A DNA stretch of 45,981 nucleotides from Bacteroidales bacterium (GCA_027028505.1 JALVJE010000011.1:1-45981); one strand, 5' to 3'. Shown: positions 16,037-24,897, counted from the stretch's first letter. Notes: a model not told the origin generated them from the sequence alone. Translations and numbers: made by a program.

Positions 16037-16783
16037 ATGAACTATTACTCTCGCCGGTACAATGCCAATTTCCCACCGGTAGTAAAAAACATTATCATCC
16101 TCTCCACACTCATGTTGCTGATCACATGGGTGATGGCCAGCAGTTTCGGGATCGATCTGACCCGTTACCTGGCACTCTATTTCCCCGGATCAGAATACTT
16201 CCAGCCCTACCAGTTCGTCACCCACCTGTTCATGCACGCAGGGCTCACGCATCTGTTCTTCAATATGTTCGCCCTCTGGATGTTCGGCAGGGTGCTGGAA
16301 AATGTGTGGGGGAGCAAGCGTTTTTTCATATTTTTTTTCGTCACGGGCATCGGGGCCGCCGCCTTTTATACGCTGGTCCGCTGGTTCGAGTTCACAGCGC
16401 TGAAGCACCAGATGACCCCTGAGCAACTGCAGATCGTTCTGCAGCAGGGAGCGCAGATCCTGAGGAACAATCAGAACTTTACGGATCCGCTGATGGGCAA
16501 AATGAACCTGTTCCTCAACACCCCTGTGGTGGGAGCTTCGGGAGCTGTCTTCGGCGTATTGCTGGGTTTCGGTATGCTCTTCCCCAACACCCAGTTGATG
16601 CTCCTCTTCCCACCCATACCCATCAAAGCCAAATACTTTGTGATCGGTTACGGCGCCCTCGAGCTGTATCTGGCCCTGGTACAGCCGGGCAGTCATGTGG
16701 CCCATGTGGCACACCTGGGTGGTATGCTTTTTGGATATTTCATGGTGAAGTACTGGAACAAGAACCGAACAACTTTCTATTGA
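16037..16783 (+). CDS. Rhomboid family intramembrane serine protease
   Basis: 248 residues with about six membrane helices. Rhomboids cleave transmembrane substrates inside the bilayer. The catalytic pair is present: GASGAVFG with nucleophile Ser168, and His226 in VAHLGGMLFGY. The L1-loop consensus, FVTHLFMHAGLTHLFFNMFA (about 55-74), and the WMFGRVLENVWGSKRF segment are also typical. An insertion of some 45 mostly polar residues between helices, around 115-160 (TALKHQMTPEQLQIVLQQGA and on), is seen in Bacteroidota members. The stop TGA lies three bases before the ATG of the second rhomboid, so the pair is co-translated. Substrate unknown. Confidence 0.93.
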   Translation: MNYYSRRYNANFPPVVKNIIILSTLMLLITWVMASSFGIDLTRYLALYFPGSEYFQPYQFVTHLFMHAGLTHLFFNMFALWMFGRVLENVWGSKRFFIFFFVTGIGAAAFYTLVRWFEFTALKHQMTPEQLQIVLQQGAQILRNNQNFTDPLMGKMNLFLNTPVVGASGAVFGVLLGFGMLFPNTQLMLLFPPIPIKAKYFVIGYGALELYLALVQPGSHVAHVAHLGGMLFGYFMVKYWNKNRTTFY

Positions 16784-16785
16784 CG

Positions 16786-17676
16786 ATGAATATCTGGGAT
16801 GACATAAAAGCCTCCTTCCGCGAAGGATCGATGCTGATCCGGCTGATCTATATCAATGTAGGGGTATGGCTGGCCGTCAACCTCACCTGGATCATCCTTT
16901 TCCTGGCCGGCGTGCTTAATCCTTCGCTGCATGTGCTGCGGTGGCTGGCTGTCCCGGCATACCTGCCGGCACTGCTCACCCACCCCTGGACGCCCGTCAC
17001 GTATATGTTCACCCACCAGGGATTCCTGCACATCCTCTTCAACCTGCTCTGGCTTTATTGGTTCGGTATTATTTTTCTCCAGTATTTCGACCAGAAAAAA
17101 CTGGTGGGCGTCTATGTGCTGGGAGGACTGACGGGAGCTCTTTTTTACATCGCAGGTTTTAATCTTTTCCCGGCTTTTCACAACGTGCTGCCGGTGTCGC
17201 TGGCACTGGGCGCTTCCGCTTCCGTTATGGCGCTGGTCATTGCCACAGCCGTCTATGTGCCCAATTATACCGTATACGTTTTCCTGATCGGTCCCGTGAA
17301 GATCAAATACATCGCCCTCGTCGCGTTCATCCTTACCACCCTGGTCGATTTCCCCACCAATACCGGCGGCAAGTTCGCCCACCTGGGAGGTGCTCTTTAC
17401 GGATATCTGTTTGTGCTTCAGTACCGCCGCGGGAAAGATCCCACACGCCGTTTCAACAAGACCCTCGACAGTCTGGCAACACTTTTCAAACCCCGGAAGA
17501 CAAAAATACACGTTACCTACAAGCGCCCGGCAGATGATATAGAATACAACCGTCAGAAACTTCATGAGCAGGAAGAGATCGACCGCATCCTCGACAAGAT
17601 CTCCAAGGGCGGATATGACAGCCTGACGAAAAAAGAGAAGGAGATCCTTTTCAGGATGAGCAATAAAGAGAACTAA
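16786..17676 (+). CDS. Second rhomboid family protease with cytosolic C-terminal tail
   Basis: 296 residues from ATG 16786; a TTG six bases earlier overlaps the previous stop and is less likely. About six membrane helices span residues 20-215. The catalytic Ser144 is kept in GASASVMA and His199 in FAHLGGALYGY, but the usual GxSG second glycine is replaced by alanine. The L1 segment VTYMFTHQGFLHILFNLLWL is typical. The last ~85 residues are soluble and basic to acidic, ending in an EIDRILDKISKGGYDSL-type helical motif that I recall on many Bacteroidota rhomboids. Coupled to the upstream rhomboid (2-bp gap) and to the next gene (2-bp gap). Confidence 0.92.
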   Translation: MNIWDDIKASFREGSMLIRLIYINVGVWLAVNLTWIILFLAGVLNPSLHVLRWLAVPAYLPALLTHPWTPVTYMFTHQGFLHILFNLLWLYWFGIIFLQYFDQKKLVGVYVLGGLTGALFYIAGFNLFPAFHNVLPVSLALGASASVMALVIATAVYVPNYTVYVFLIGPVKIKYIALVAFILTTLVDFPTNTGGKFAHLGGALYGYLFVLQYRRGKDPTRRFNKTLDSLATLFKPRKTKIHVTYKRPADDIEYNRQKLHEQEEIDRILDKISKGGYDSLTKKEKEILFRMSNKEN

Positions 17677-17678
17677 AA

Positions 17679-18779
17679 GTGGCTATAAAAAAGATATTCC
17701 GTTTCATACTGATCATCATCACCTATGTCCTGGCAGGGGCCCTGCTTCTCTCTTACCTGTCGGTGTACATCCCGCCTGACAAATTCTGGCCGCCGGCCTT
17801 CTTCGGCCTTGCCTTTCCTTACCTGGTAGCCGCCAACCTCATCTTTTTTGCCTATTGGTTGCTGCGCCTGAAGAAAGAGGCTCTGGTAGTGGGAGCGGTC
17901 ATCCTCCTGGGTTGGGGCCACATCAACCACTTCTACAGTTTCCCCTGGAAACACAGCAAGACACCGGAAGGAAAAGGGTTCTCGGTCATGACCTTCAATG
18001 TCCGCTCCTTTGACATCTATGCCCGGGGAGGCACGCATCACCCCGAAGAAGAGGTGATCTCTTTCCTGCGCAAAGCCAGACCCGACATCCTGTGCATGCA
18101 GGAGATCTATACCAGCCCGCATACCGTACCGGAAAGAAAGATCATCTCCTCCCTCGGCTATCCCTACCATTTCCTTTCCTACTCCTCCACCCGCCCCAAC
18201 GGGGTACGTTACGGCATGGCGATCTTCAGCCGTTTCCCTCTCCGGCACAGAAAAGTGATCCATTTTATCGGCACCCCCAACCAGACCCAGGTCTGCGATG
18301 TGGTGATCCGCCGTGACACGCTCCGCCTCTTTAACAACCATCTGCAGTCCACAAGGCTGGGAGGAGAGGAATTCAGGCTGTACATCCCCGACGACGAGAC
18401 CGAAGCCATACGCAACGTAAAAAATATCTCTGTACGTCTGAAGAGTGCCTATCCCCTGCGGGCCCGGCAGGTGAGAAGGCTGAGCGACAGCATCGCAGCC
18501 TCCCCCTTCCCGGTGATCGTCTGCGGCGATTTCAACGACACCCCCGTTTCCTATACGTACCACCGGTTAAGTAAGGGGCTGACGGATGCTTTTGTGGAAA
18601 GCGGCAAAGGGTTCGGAAAGACCTATCACGGCAAGGTCCCTTCCTTCCGCATCGACTATATCCTGCATGACAAGCGGTTCCCCTCTTCCGGGTACCGCAC
18701 TTTTCACAACACCCTCTCCGACCATTTTGCCGTCATGTGTACGATCTATCCACCTCCAGGTTCCCCCCCGAAAGAATGA
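17679..18779 (+). CDS. Membrane-anchored endonuclease/exonuclease/phosphatase family protein
   Basis: 366 residues from a GTG start two bases after the rhomboid stop. Three N-terminal membrane helices (to about residue 90) precede an EEP-fold domain. All EEP landmarks are visible: MTFNVRSF, ILCMQEIY with the metal-binding Glu, VCGDFNDTP with the Asp-x-Asn pair, RIDYILHD, and LSDHFAVM at the end. Such proteins hydrolyse phosphodiesters in nucleic acids, lipids or sugars; the membrane anchor argues against a general DNA-repair role, but the substrate is unknown. Its last 47 bp overlap the 3' end of the dehydratase gene on the opposite strand. Confidence 0.9.
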   Translation: MAIKKIFRFILIIITYVLAGALLLSYLSVYIPPDKFWPPAFFGLAFPYLVAANLIFFAYWLLRLKKEALVVGAVILLGWGHINHFYSFPWKHSKTPEGKGFSVMTFNVRSFDIYARGGTHHPEEEVISFLRKARPDILCMQEIYTSPHTVPERKIISSLGYPYHFLSYSSTRPNGVRYGMAIFSRFPLRHRKVIHFIGTPNQTQVCDVVIRRDTLRLFNNHLQSTRLGGEEFRLYIPDDETEAIRNVKNISVRLKSAYPLRARQVRRLSDSIAASPFPVIVCGDFNDTPVSYTYHRLSKGLTDAFVESGKGFGKTYHGKVPSFRIDYILHDKRFPSSGYRTFHNTLSDHFAVMCTIYPPPGSPPKE

Positions 18780-19677
18780 TCACCACCCTTTTCCCCTCAA
18801 ATACCTGCGGGTGTTCCAGCACCACGGCCAGGGGCACGGCGGCAGAGGGCTCAATGACGATCTTCATGCGCTGCAGTATCAGCCGCAATGCCTTGCGAAT
18901 ATTTTCCTCCGTCGTGGTGAGGATATCATCCGTATGATCGCGTATAATGGAAAAGGTACGTTCGCTCAGTGAGGTGAGCAGTCCGTCGGCGATCGTTTGC
19001 GGATGCACGGAAGGTACCAGCACCCCCGAACGGAAAGAGCGGTAAGCATCGTCGGCGCCGGCAGGCTCGGCCCCGATCACCTGCGTCGCGGGAGACAATG
19101 CTTTCACTGCCAGCGAAGTGCCGCTGAGCAGTCCTCCGCCGCCCACCGGTGTCATGACAATGTCCGGGGCAGGCACCTCCTCCAGGACCTCCAGGGCCGC
19201 CGTGCCCTGGCCGGCGATAACATGGGGATGGTCATAAGGATGGATGAAGACCGCGCCTGTCTCCTGCACTACCTGCGCCAGCGTCTCCTCACGGGCATCC
19301 AGCGTGGGGGCACAGAAAGTGATATGCCCCCCGTACTCCTTCACAGCAGCCTTTTTGATCGCCGGGGCGTTCTCAGGCATCACGATATAGGCAGGGAGGC
19401 CCCGCAGGGAGGCCGCCAGCGCCAGCGCAGCAGCATGATTGCCCGAGCTGTGGGTAGCCACACCCCGCCGCGCCTCCTCCGCCTCCAGACGGCTTACAGC
19501 ATGATAAGCCCCCTGGAACTTGAAGGCTCCGGCACGCTGGAAATTCTCACATTTGAAAAAAAGATGTGCCCCCGTGATGCGGTCCAGAGAACGGGAGGTC
19601 AGCACAGGCGTACGATGGGCCTCCGGGGAGATGATCCCCGCAGCCCTCCTGATATCCTCAATGCCCGGGATGATCAC
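18733..19677 (-). CDS. PLP-dependent threonine/serine dehydratase (fold type II)
   Basis: 314 residues from a GTG start. The fold-type-II signature is clear: the Schiff-base Lys53 in RAGAFKFQGAYHA, the substrate loop SSGNHAAALA near 77-86, the phosphate-binding glycine loop PVGGGGLLSG near 176-185, and the C-terminal SGGN. It lacks the regulatory ACT-like domain of biosynthetic IlvA, so it fits the short catabolic threonine/serine dehydratase or serine racemase group. These deaminate L-threonine to 2-oxobutyrate or L-serine to pyruvate. The start overlaps the upstream gene's stop as GTGA, implying coupling. The 3' end overlaps the convergent EEP gene by 47 bp. Confidence 0.92.
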   Translation of the reverse strand: MIIPGIEDIRRAAGIISPEAHRTPVLTSRSLDRITGAHLFFKCENFQRAGAFKFQGAYHAVSRLEAEEARRGVATHSSGNHAAALALAASLRGLPAYIVMPENAPAIKKAAVKEYGGHITFCAPTLDAREETLAQVVQETGAVFIHPYDHPHVIAGQGTAALEVLEEVPAPDIVMTPVGGGGLLSGTSLAVKALSPATQVIGAEPAGADDAYRSFRSGVLVPSVHPQTIADGLLTSLSERTFSIIRDHTDDILTTTEENIRKALRLILQRMKIVIEPSAAVPLAVVLEHPQVFEGKRVVIILSGGNLEVDRSYT

Positions 19678-20462
19678 TTCTTTTTTTGATCCAGTAATTT
19701 ATAATTCTCGTAAGCATCCTTGATCCTGGCCAGAATGTCATATTCCGGCGATTTCAGAATAAAATCCCGGGGGATCTGGCAGTAATGCATGAAATCTTCC
19801 AGCTGTTTCCCTTTGAGACCGGTGAGCCTGCTGACGATGGCCTTGTTGTACTTGGCATTGATCTGGTCTTCGATCTTCTGCTCTGCCAGCACCTTCTGCA
19901 GCTTACGCAGACTCCTTTCCTCCGGCGAACGGAGTGAAAAAGAAAAGCCTGTCGTCACCGCCTGGTACTTGATGGCCTCTTCCGTCAGGATCTTGTTGTA
20001 ATACGACTGCATCTTCACGGTCTTGTCATCAGAGAGATCCAGGGACAGCACCTTCTGCTTGAACTGCTCATACGTACCCAGGCCGTGGACCGTCACCCCT
20101 TCGATATCGTAAACTTTCTCTTCCACATAGAGCACCCCGGAATAGGTGTTGGCAGGCCAGAAAGGAGGCAGAGTAAAAAAAAGATCTTCATAGCCGATCG
20201 CGGTGATCAGGATCGTGTCTTTCCTGCGCATGGGGATCGTGAAAAATCCCAGCGTATCGGAAACGGCCGCTTTCCCGAAACGCAGGTTGAGCACATGGGC
20301 ATACGGTATCGGCTTGCCATCCTTCGCATCCCGCAGCTGACCATGCATCATCACAATGGAATCAAGCGCCTGGTTCACCGGAGAACGTACCTCCTCCTGG
20401 GCCTGTACCGTCATCACCCCCCAGAGGAAAAAGAAAAAGAACAAGCTGTAATACCTCTTCAT
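19674..20462 (-). CDS. Secreted carboxypeptidase-regulatory-like domain protein
   Basis: 262 residues from ATG 20462, chosen because MKRYYSLFFFFFLWGVMTVQA is a clean signal peptide; an upstream in-frame ATG would put 23 polar residues before it. Residues about 40-115 (HGQLRDAKDGKPIPYAHVLN ... DTLGFFTIPMRRKDTILIT, then AIGYEDLFF) are a CarboxypepD_reg-like beta-sandwich, the domain found at the N-terminus of TonB-dependent receptors and alone in small envelope proteins. The remaining part is mostly helical, rich in K/E/Q, with no known motif. It is likely periplasmic or outer-membrane associated. It is coupled to the dehydratase by a 4-bp overlap, though a shared function is not obvious. Confidence 0.85.
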   Translation of the reverse strand: MKRYYSLFFFFFLWGVMTVQAQEEVRSPVNQALDSIVMMHGQLRDAKDGKPIPYAHVLNLRFGKAAVSDTLGFFTIPMRRKDTILITAIGYEDLFFTLPPFWPANTYSGVLYVEEKVYDIEGVTVHGLGTYEQFKQKVLSLDLSDDKTVKMQSYYNKILTEEAIKYQAVTTGFSFSLRSPEERSLRKLQKVLAEQKIEDQINAKYNKAIVSRLTGLKGKQLEDFMHYCQIPRDFILKSPEYDILARIKDAYENYKLLDQKKK

Positions 20463-20481
20463 ACTGACCTTGTTTAGTCCG

Positions 20482-20513
20482 CAAAGGTCTCCTTTTTTTT
20501 TGAAATTATCAAA
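20482..20513 (-). promoter_or_regulatory. Possible promoter for the carboxypeptidase-regulatory-domain gene
   Basis: On the minus strand TTTG (20513-20510), 20 bp, then GACCTTTG (20489-20482), one mismatch from TAnnTTTG. It lies about 20 bp before the chosen ATG, supporting that start. Confidence 0.45.
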
Positions 20514-20613
20514 CCACCCCTGCCGGTTCAAATACCGGGCAAAAAAATGTTCCCCGGATTATCCCCGATATCAAATAAAAATACGATTTTTGCGTTTTAT
20601 TTATTCGTACCTC

Positions 20614-21426
20614 ATGGAAATGCAAGAGATCATAGAAAAAGCATGGGAGCAACGTGAGCTCCTGGACGATCCTGCTGTGCAGGATGCCGTTTTCAAGACC
20701 GTAGATATGCTGGACAACGGCGAACTCCGGGTGGCCGAGCCGGCAGGAGAGGAGTGGAAGGTGAACGAATGGGTAAAAAAAGCCGTTATCCTCTATTTCC
20801 CGCTACGCAGCATGGAGGTCATCGATGCGGATCCTTTTGAGTTCCATGACAAGATCCCCCTGAAAAAGAACTTCCGCGAGCTGGGCGTGCGGGTGGTACC
20901 GCATGCGCTGGCCCGTTACGGGGCTTACCTGGCCAGGGGAGTGATCATGATGCCCTCTTATGTCAATATAGGTGCTTACGTTGACGAAGGTACCATGGTG
21001 GACACCTGGGCCACGGTAGGATCCTGTGCCCAGGTGGGGAAACACGTGCACCTGAGCGGTGGTGTTGGCCTGGGGGGGGTGCTGGAACCGGTTCAGGCCG
21101 CCCCCGTGATCATCGAGGATGACTGCTTCATAGGATCCCGCTGCATCGTCGTCGAAGGCGTGCGGGTGAGAAAGGAAGCCGTGCTGGGCGCTAACGTCGT
21201 GCTTACTCAGTCGACACGCATCATTGATGTCACGGGAGAGGAACCGGTGGAATACCGGGGGGTGGTGCCGCCGCGGTCCGTGGTCATCCCCGGCAGCTAC
21301 ACAAAAAAATTCCCAGCCGGAGATTACCAGGTACCCTGCGCACTCATCATCGGGAAAAGAAAAGAATCTACCAATAAAAAAACTTCCCTCAATGATGCGC
21401 TGAGGGAATACAACGTATCCGCATAA
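20614..21426 (+). CDS. dapD: 2,3,4,5-tetrahydropyridine-2,6-dicarboxylate N-succinyltransferase
   Basis: 270 residues from ATG 20614 (a second ATG two codons later is possible). DapD succinylates tetrahydrodipicolinate in the succinylase route to meso-diaminopimelate and lysine, in the cytoplasm, and forms a trimer of left-handed beta-helices. The hexapeptide repeats run from about residue 100 to 215: VIMMPSYVNIGAYVDEGTMV, TWATVGSCAQVGKHVHLSGG, VGLGGVLEP, and VIIEDDCFIGSRCIVVEGV. The N-terminal helical domain and C-terminal strands are complete. Its presence says this organism uses DapD rather than only the DapL shortcut known in some Bacteroidota. The gene precedes a glycosyltransferase by 33 bp. 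Confidence 0.96.
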   Translation: MEMQEIIEKAWEQRELLDDPAVQDAVFKTVDMLDNGELRVAEPAGEEWKVNEWVKKAVILYFPLRSMEVIDADPFEFHDKIPLKKNFRELGVRVVPHALARYGAYLARGVIMMPSYVNIGAYVDEGTMVDTWATVGSCAQVGKHVHLSGGVGLGGVLEPVQAAPVIIEDDCFIGSRCIVVEGVRVRKEAVLGANVVLTQSTRIIDVTGEEPVEYRGVVPPRSVVIPGSYTKKFPAGDYQVPCALIIGKRKESTNKKTSLNDALREYNVSA

Positions 21427-21459
21427 AAAAGAACCATTTATTGACCTGAACTTTACCCC

Positions 21460-22254
21460 ATGCCGGCGATCTCAGCAGTGATCATCACTCTCAATGAGGA
21501 AAAATATATAGGCAGGTGCCTCGACTCGCTGCAGGGGGTGGCCGACGAGATCGTAGTGGTCGACTCCGGCAGTACGGACAATACTCGACGTATATGTGAG
21601 GCGAAAGGTTGTCGCGTGATCCACCATGATTTCGAGGGTTATGTGGAACAGAAAAACTGGGCCATGCAACAGGCCAAACACGACTGGATACTCTCTCTCG
21701 ACGGGGATGAGATGTTGTCGGAAGAGCTGAAAAAGTCCATCCTGGCCGTGAAAGAGAACCCGGTGAAAGACGGTTATTACATGAACCGCCGGAATAATTA
21801 TTACGGCCGGTGGATACGCCACTCGGGAGAATATCCCGACCGCAAACTGCGCCTGGTAAAGCGGGAAAAAGCGATCTGGAAAGGTATCAACCCCCATGAC
21901 CTCCTCACCCTCGCAAAAGGATCTTCCATCGGCCGCCTGAAAGGCGACCTCTTTCATTATGCCCAGGACACACGGGAAGAACACCGCGCTAAAACGGAAT
22001 TGTTCGGAACCATCGGCGGAAAGAGTCTTTACCTGTTAAAAGGGCGCTCTTCCTGGCCCCGTATTATCCTGAGTCCCGTCTGGCGTTTTATCTGGAACTA
22101 TTTCTTCCGTCTGGGTTTCCTCGACGGACGCGAAGGATTGTACCTCTGCTATACCAACGCCCGCCAGAGCTACCTGAAACACCTGACCACGAGAAAACAG
22201 GCAAGCCCCCGGCCTCTTCAGCGCCGCAAAGGCCAAGAGAAAAGCAGTACATGA
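21460..22254 (+). CDS. Glycosyltransferase family 2 protein (WaaE/KdtX-like)
   Basis: 264 residues. The GT-A nucleotide-binding fold begins at ISAVIITLNEEKYIGRCLDS, with VVDSGSTDNT near 34-43 and the metal-binding SLDGDEML near 79-86. The sequence from HHDFEGYVEQKNWAMQQA onward closely resembles the family of LPS-core beta-glucosyltransferases called WaaE or KdtX. Near the C-terminus WRFIWNYFFRLGFLDGREG is a recurring motif of this subgroup and may form a membrane-associated helix. It likely adds a sugar to lipid A-core or another surface glycan at the inner face of the membrane. Sugar donor not readable. It converges with the second glycosyltransferase gene. Confidence 0.9.
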   Translation: MPAISAVIITLNEEKYIGRCLDSLQGVADEIVVVDSGSTDNTRRICEAKGCRVIHHDFEGYVEQKNWAMQQAKHDWILSLDGDEMLSEELKKSILAVKENPVKDGYYMNRRNNYYGRWIRHSGEYPDRKLRLVKREKAIWKGINPHDLLTLAKGSSIGRLKGDLFHYAQDTREEHRAKTELFGTIGGKSLYLLKGRSSWPRIILSPVWRFIWNYFFRLGFLDGREGLYLCYTNARQSYLKHLTTRKQASPRPLQRRKGQEKSST

Positions 22255-22258
22255 AGAG

Positions 22259-22277
22259 ATCACCGTATGCCGGTGAT
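22259..22277. other. Short perfect hairpin between convergent glycosyltransferase genes
   Basis: ATCACCG (22259-22265), TATGC, CGGTGAT (22271-22277). It is the only inverted repeat in the 52-bp convergent gap. No T-run follows on either side, so a terminator role is only possible. Confidence 0.4.
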
Positions 22278-22306
22278 ATCCCGCCTTCCGGGCAGGATCA
22301 TCCTGC

Positions 22307-23311
22307 TCACTTTTTCCCGAAAAGGAGCTCTTCCGGATCCGGGTTCCAGCGCCGCAGGGCCAGGGCCCGGAGATAATATTTCACCAAATAGATATAAATA
22401 ATAAGATACCTGCGGAGAGTCCCGAAGGGAAAAAGCAGCAGGCCTGCCAGTGCCGGGAAGAGCTGGTCAAAGAACAGGTTGTTCAGCACCAGGAAAGCAA
22501 GCATCAGGTGGCCCCGCCAGCCGGGAAAATGTTTCCTGAAGTAAATATGCTGCGAGATCAACACATAGGTCTTGAAGAAAGCCACCCTCTTCTTGTCCTT
22601 CCGGGTGGTGCCGCCGTGGCGGTGTATCACCGGCGGGTCGCAGAGGAGAAGCACCTCGCCTCCCCGGTCGCGGAGTCGCCTGCAGAGATCCACATCCTCA
22701 TAATAAAGCCAGTAGTCCCTGTCCCAGCCTCCCAGACGCTCAAAAGCGTCCCGCGGGATCCACACCACCGAACCCGACACCCAGTCGGGACGGACCATGC
22801 CTGACTCGTGGCATCGCATATCTTTCCCGGCGGAAGAGAGCGCTTTGTACAACGAACGCACCAGGCTGTTGACCGTCCAAAAAGAAGGAAAAAGCCGGTC
22901 TGTATGCTCCTCACGCCCTGCCGGGCTCACCTGACGCAGGGAGAGGATCTGCAGGGGATCATGCCGGCGGCTCTCCTCCAGCAGCGCCGCCAGAGCCTCC
23001 CGGCTGATCACCGTGTCGGGGTTGAGGAACAACAGGTAACGACCCGCCGCCACGGCGGCACCCCGGTTGTTGCTCCGGGCAAACCCCTCATTGACCGGAC
23101 TCTCCAGAAAACGTACCCAGGAATATTTTGCAGTAAAACCCTCCAGCCGGCCGTCGTCCGAATGGTTGTCCACCACGATCACCTCGGGACGGTCGCCCTC
23201 CTCACCTGTAGCCTCCAGCGCATCGAGGCATGCTGCCAGCGTGTCCCAGCCACGGTAATTCACAATAATGACCGATATGTCAGAAAATGGATCCAAAAGA
23301 TCTTGTTTCAA
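22307..23311 (-). CDS. Glycosyltransferase family 2 protein (rhamnosyltransferase-like)
   Basis: 334 residues. Typical GT2 features: SVIIVNYRGWDTLAACLDAL at the N-terminus, VVDNHSDDGRLEG, the NEGFARSNNRGA segment, the DXD-equivalent FLNPDTVIS, and GGWDRDYWLYYEDVDLCRRL near residue 200, where the catalytic-base EDVDLC motif is seen in rhamnosyl- and related transferases. The C-terminal ~90 residues hold two or three hydrophobic segments, suggesting membrane attachment. It lies 42 bp downstream of the FkbM-type methyltransferase on the same strand, forming a probable two-gene unit for surface-polysaccharide synthesis. Confidence 0.9.
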   Translation of the reverse strand: MKQDLLDPFSDISVIIVNYRGWDTLAACLDALEATGEEGDRPEVIVVDNHSDDGRLEGFTAKYSWVRFLESPVNEGFARSNNRGAAVAAGRYLLFLNPDTVISREALAALLEESRRHDPLQILSLRQVSPAGREEHTDRLFPSFWTVNSLVRSLYKALSSAGKDMRCHESGMVRPDWVSGSVVWIPRDAFERLGGWDRDYWLYYEDVDLCRRLRDRGGEVLLLCDPPVIHRHGGTTRKDKKRVAFFKTYVLISQHIYFRKHFPGWRGHLMLAFLVLNNLFFDQLFPALAGLLLFPFGTLRRYLIIYIYLVKYYLRALALRRWNPDPEELLFGKK

Positions 23312-23353
23312 TGACCGGTAAATTTGCGTCTCTGTAGCCTGTACCTGCCGGTC

Positions 23354-24196
23354 CTATGGCAGGGTGGCTCTCAGCACCCCCCGACGCAGATAGGGGGCCT
23401 CGATCCTTTTCCGGAAGATCATGTACCCCGGGGAAAAAACAATATTATACCCGTAACCCCGCAACAACCGTGAAAAAAACTCAGCATCCTGTTGCCGGTG
23501 ATAGGTACACAAGGCGATCTTCCGGACCTTCTTCTCACGCAACAGCCTTTCCATGCCACGTATCACCTGCAACTCGGCACCATCCACATCGATCTTGATA
23601 AAATCAAAAGGTTCACGGTCTCTGAAAAAGTCATCCAGGGCCACGGTAGCACCGGAGGTATGATCCGAAACCATCTTAGGGATGATCTCAACCTTCTCCC
23701 CCCAGGGAGCAAAAGTGGCCTGCAGCGCCTGCTGCCAGGCGGGGTCCGCCTCAAAGAGCCAGATCTTCCTGGCCCGATCCGCTATATCCATGGCAAAGTT
23801 GCCCTCGGCAGCCCCAATGTCCACCACAACATCCCCTTCTTCCACATCAAAATCCGGCGTCAGATAACGATGGGGAGAAGCAGGGTCCTGCTCCATGAAG
23901 ATGGAATTGAAATAACGCTTTGCCCGGGATACACTGCCGGCATCCTTGTAATAGAGACGATGCCCCTGGTATTCGGTGTAAAAAAGGTTCTTTTCCGGAT
24001 CCCTGTGTAAAGGCACCTCCGCCGCCCGATATTTTTGGGTAAAGTCATACGGGAAAACGAAAACTTTGTGCTTCCCCAGCCACCGAACGACCTCGTCCCA
24101 TTCCGGTGTCCGTTCTTCCGGTGACAGATGGCGGTAATAGTTCAGAATAGAATGTCTGAGAAATTTTTTCCGGATGTATGCTTTCGTTTTTTTCAT
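23354..24196 (-). CDS. FkbM family methyltransferase
   Basis: 280 residues from ATG 24196, which has a strong GGAGGAG six bases upstream, rare in this window and decisive for the start. The SAM-binding motif VVVDIGAAEGNFAMDIADRA lies near residues 123-142, followed by the acidic WLFEADPAW and the FDFIKIDVDGAELQVIRGME segment near 198-217, both hallmarks of FkbM enzymes. Members O-methylate sugars or polyketides. Next to a glycosyltransferase, methylation of a surface sugar is the likely job, by inference. The first ~60 residues are basic and family-variable. Confidence 0.88.
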   Translation of the reverse strand: MKKTKAYIRKKFLRHSILNYYRHLSPEERTPEWDEVVRWLGKHKVFVFPYDFTQKYRAAEVPLHRDPEKNLFYTEYQGHRLYYKDAGSVSRAKRYFNSIFMEQDPASPHRYLTPDFDVEEGDVVVDIGAAEGNFAMDIADRARKIWLFEADPAWQQALQATFAPWGEKVEIIPKMVSDHTSGATVALDDFFRDREPFDFIKIDVDGAELQVIRGMERLLREKKVRKIALCTYHRQQDAEFFSRLLRGYGYNIVFSPGYMIFRKRIEAPYLRRGVLRATLP

Positions 24197-24324
24197 GCAA
24201 CTCCTCCGGCCGCTAAAATACACACATTCCTCAGGATAAAAAAGCGGAGAATATCCGCCCCCTGATCCCGGAGGCAGAGAATATAAAAGATTTGCATTAA
24301 TTTCGCAGAAAAAGCACTGGGATC

Positions 24325-24897
24325 ATGACAGACCTGCAGGAAGACATTCGACAGGCGCTTGCTGTACTGCAGCGGGGAGGGGTGATCCTGTACCCCACCG
24401 ATACCATCTGGGGGCTGGGGTGTGATGCCGGGGACGAAGAGGCCGTGCAACGTATCTTCCGGATCAAAAGGCGTCCTCCGCAGAAAAGCTTTATCATCCT
24501 CATGGACTCGGCGGAGATGCTGCACCGTTATGCTCCGGACCTCCCTGAAGACCTGGCCCGCGAAGTAGCCAACACTTCACGGCCGGTTACCTACATCCTT
24601 CCGGGGCTGCAGGGACTGGCCCCTTCTGTGATGGCTCCGGACGGCACGGTAGCCGTACGCATCCCCCGCGATGACCTCTGCCGCTCTCTCATACATGATC
24701 TCGGAAAGGCCCTGGTCTCCACCTCGGCCAATTTTACAGGATCACCACCTCCGGCCCATTTCGGAGAGATCGATCCGCTACTCGTCCGTGAAGCGGACTA
24801 TGTAATAAAATGGCGGCAGGACGACCGCACCCCGGCGCGGCCCTCCCGCATCCTGCGCATCCTGCCCGACGGCTCCCGCGAAGTGATCCGCAATTAA
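24325..24897 (+). CDS. tsaC: L-threonylcarbamoyladenylate synthase (Sua5/YrdC/YwlC family)
   Basis: 190 residues. The enzyme makes threonylcarbamoyl-AMP from threonine, bicarbonate and ATP for the t6A37 modification of ANN-decoding tRNAs. Signature motifs: GGVILYPTDTIWGLGCDAGD (about 17-36), RIFRIKRRPPQKSFIIL near 44-60, RPVTYILPG near 86, GTVAVRIPRDDLCRSLI near 107, and ALVSTSANFTGSPP near 130. It has the short single-domain form without the Sua5 C-terminal domain. The symbol is given by family; YciO-type paralogues look alike, but the KRRPPQKSF region favours the t6A enzyme. Its stop codon abuts a TTCATCG-type repeat array. Confidence 0.9.
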   Translation: MTDLQEDIRQALAVLQRGGVILYPTDTIWGLGCDAGDEEAVQRIFRIKRRPPQKSFIILMDSAEMLHRYAPDLPEDLAREVANTSRPVTYILPGLQGLAPSVMAPDGTVAVRIPRDDLCRSLIHDLGKALVSTSANFTGSPPPAHFGEIDPLLVREADYVIKWRQDDRTPARPSRILRILPDGSREVIRN

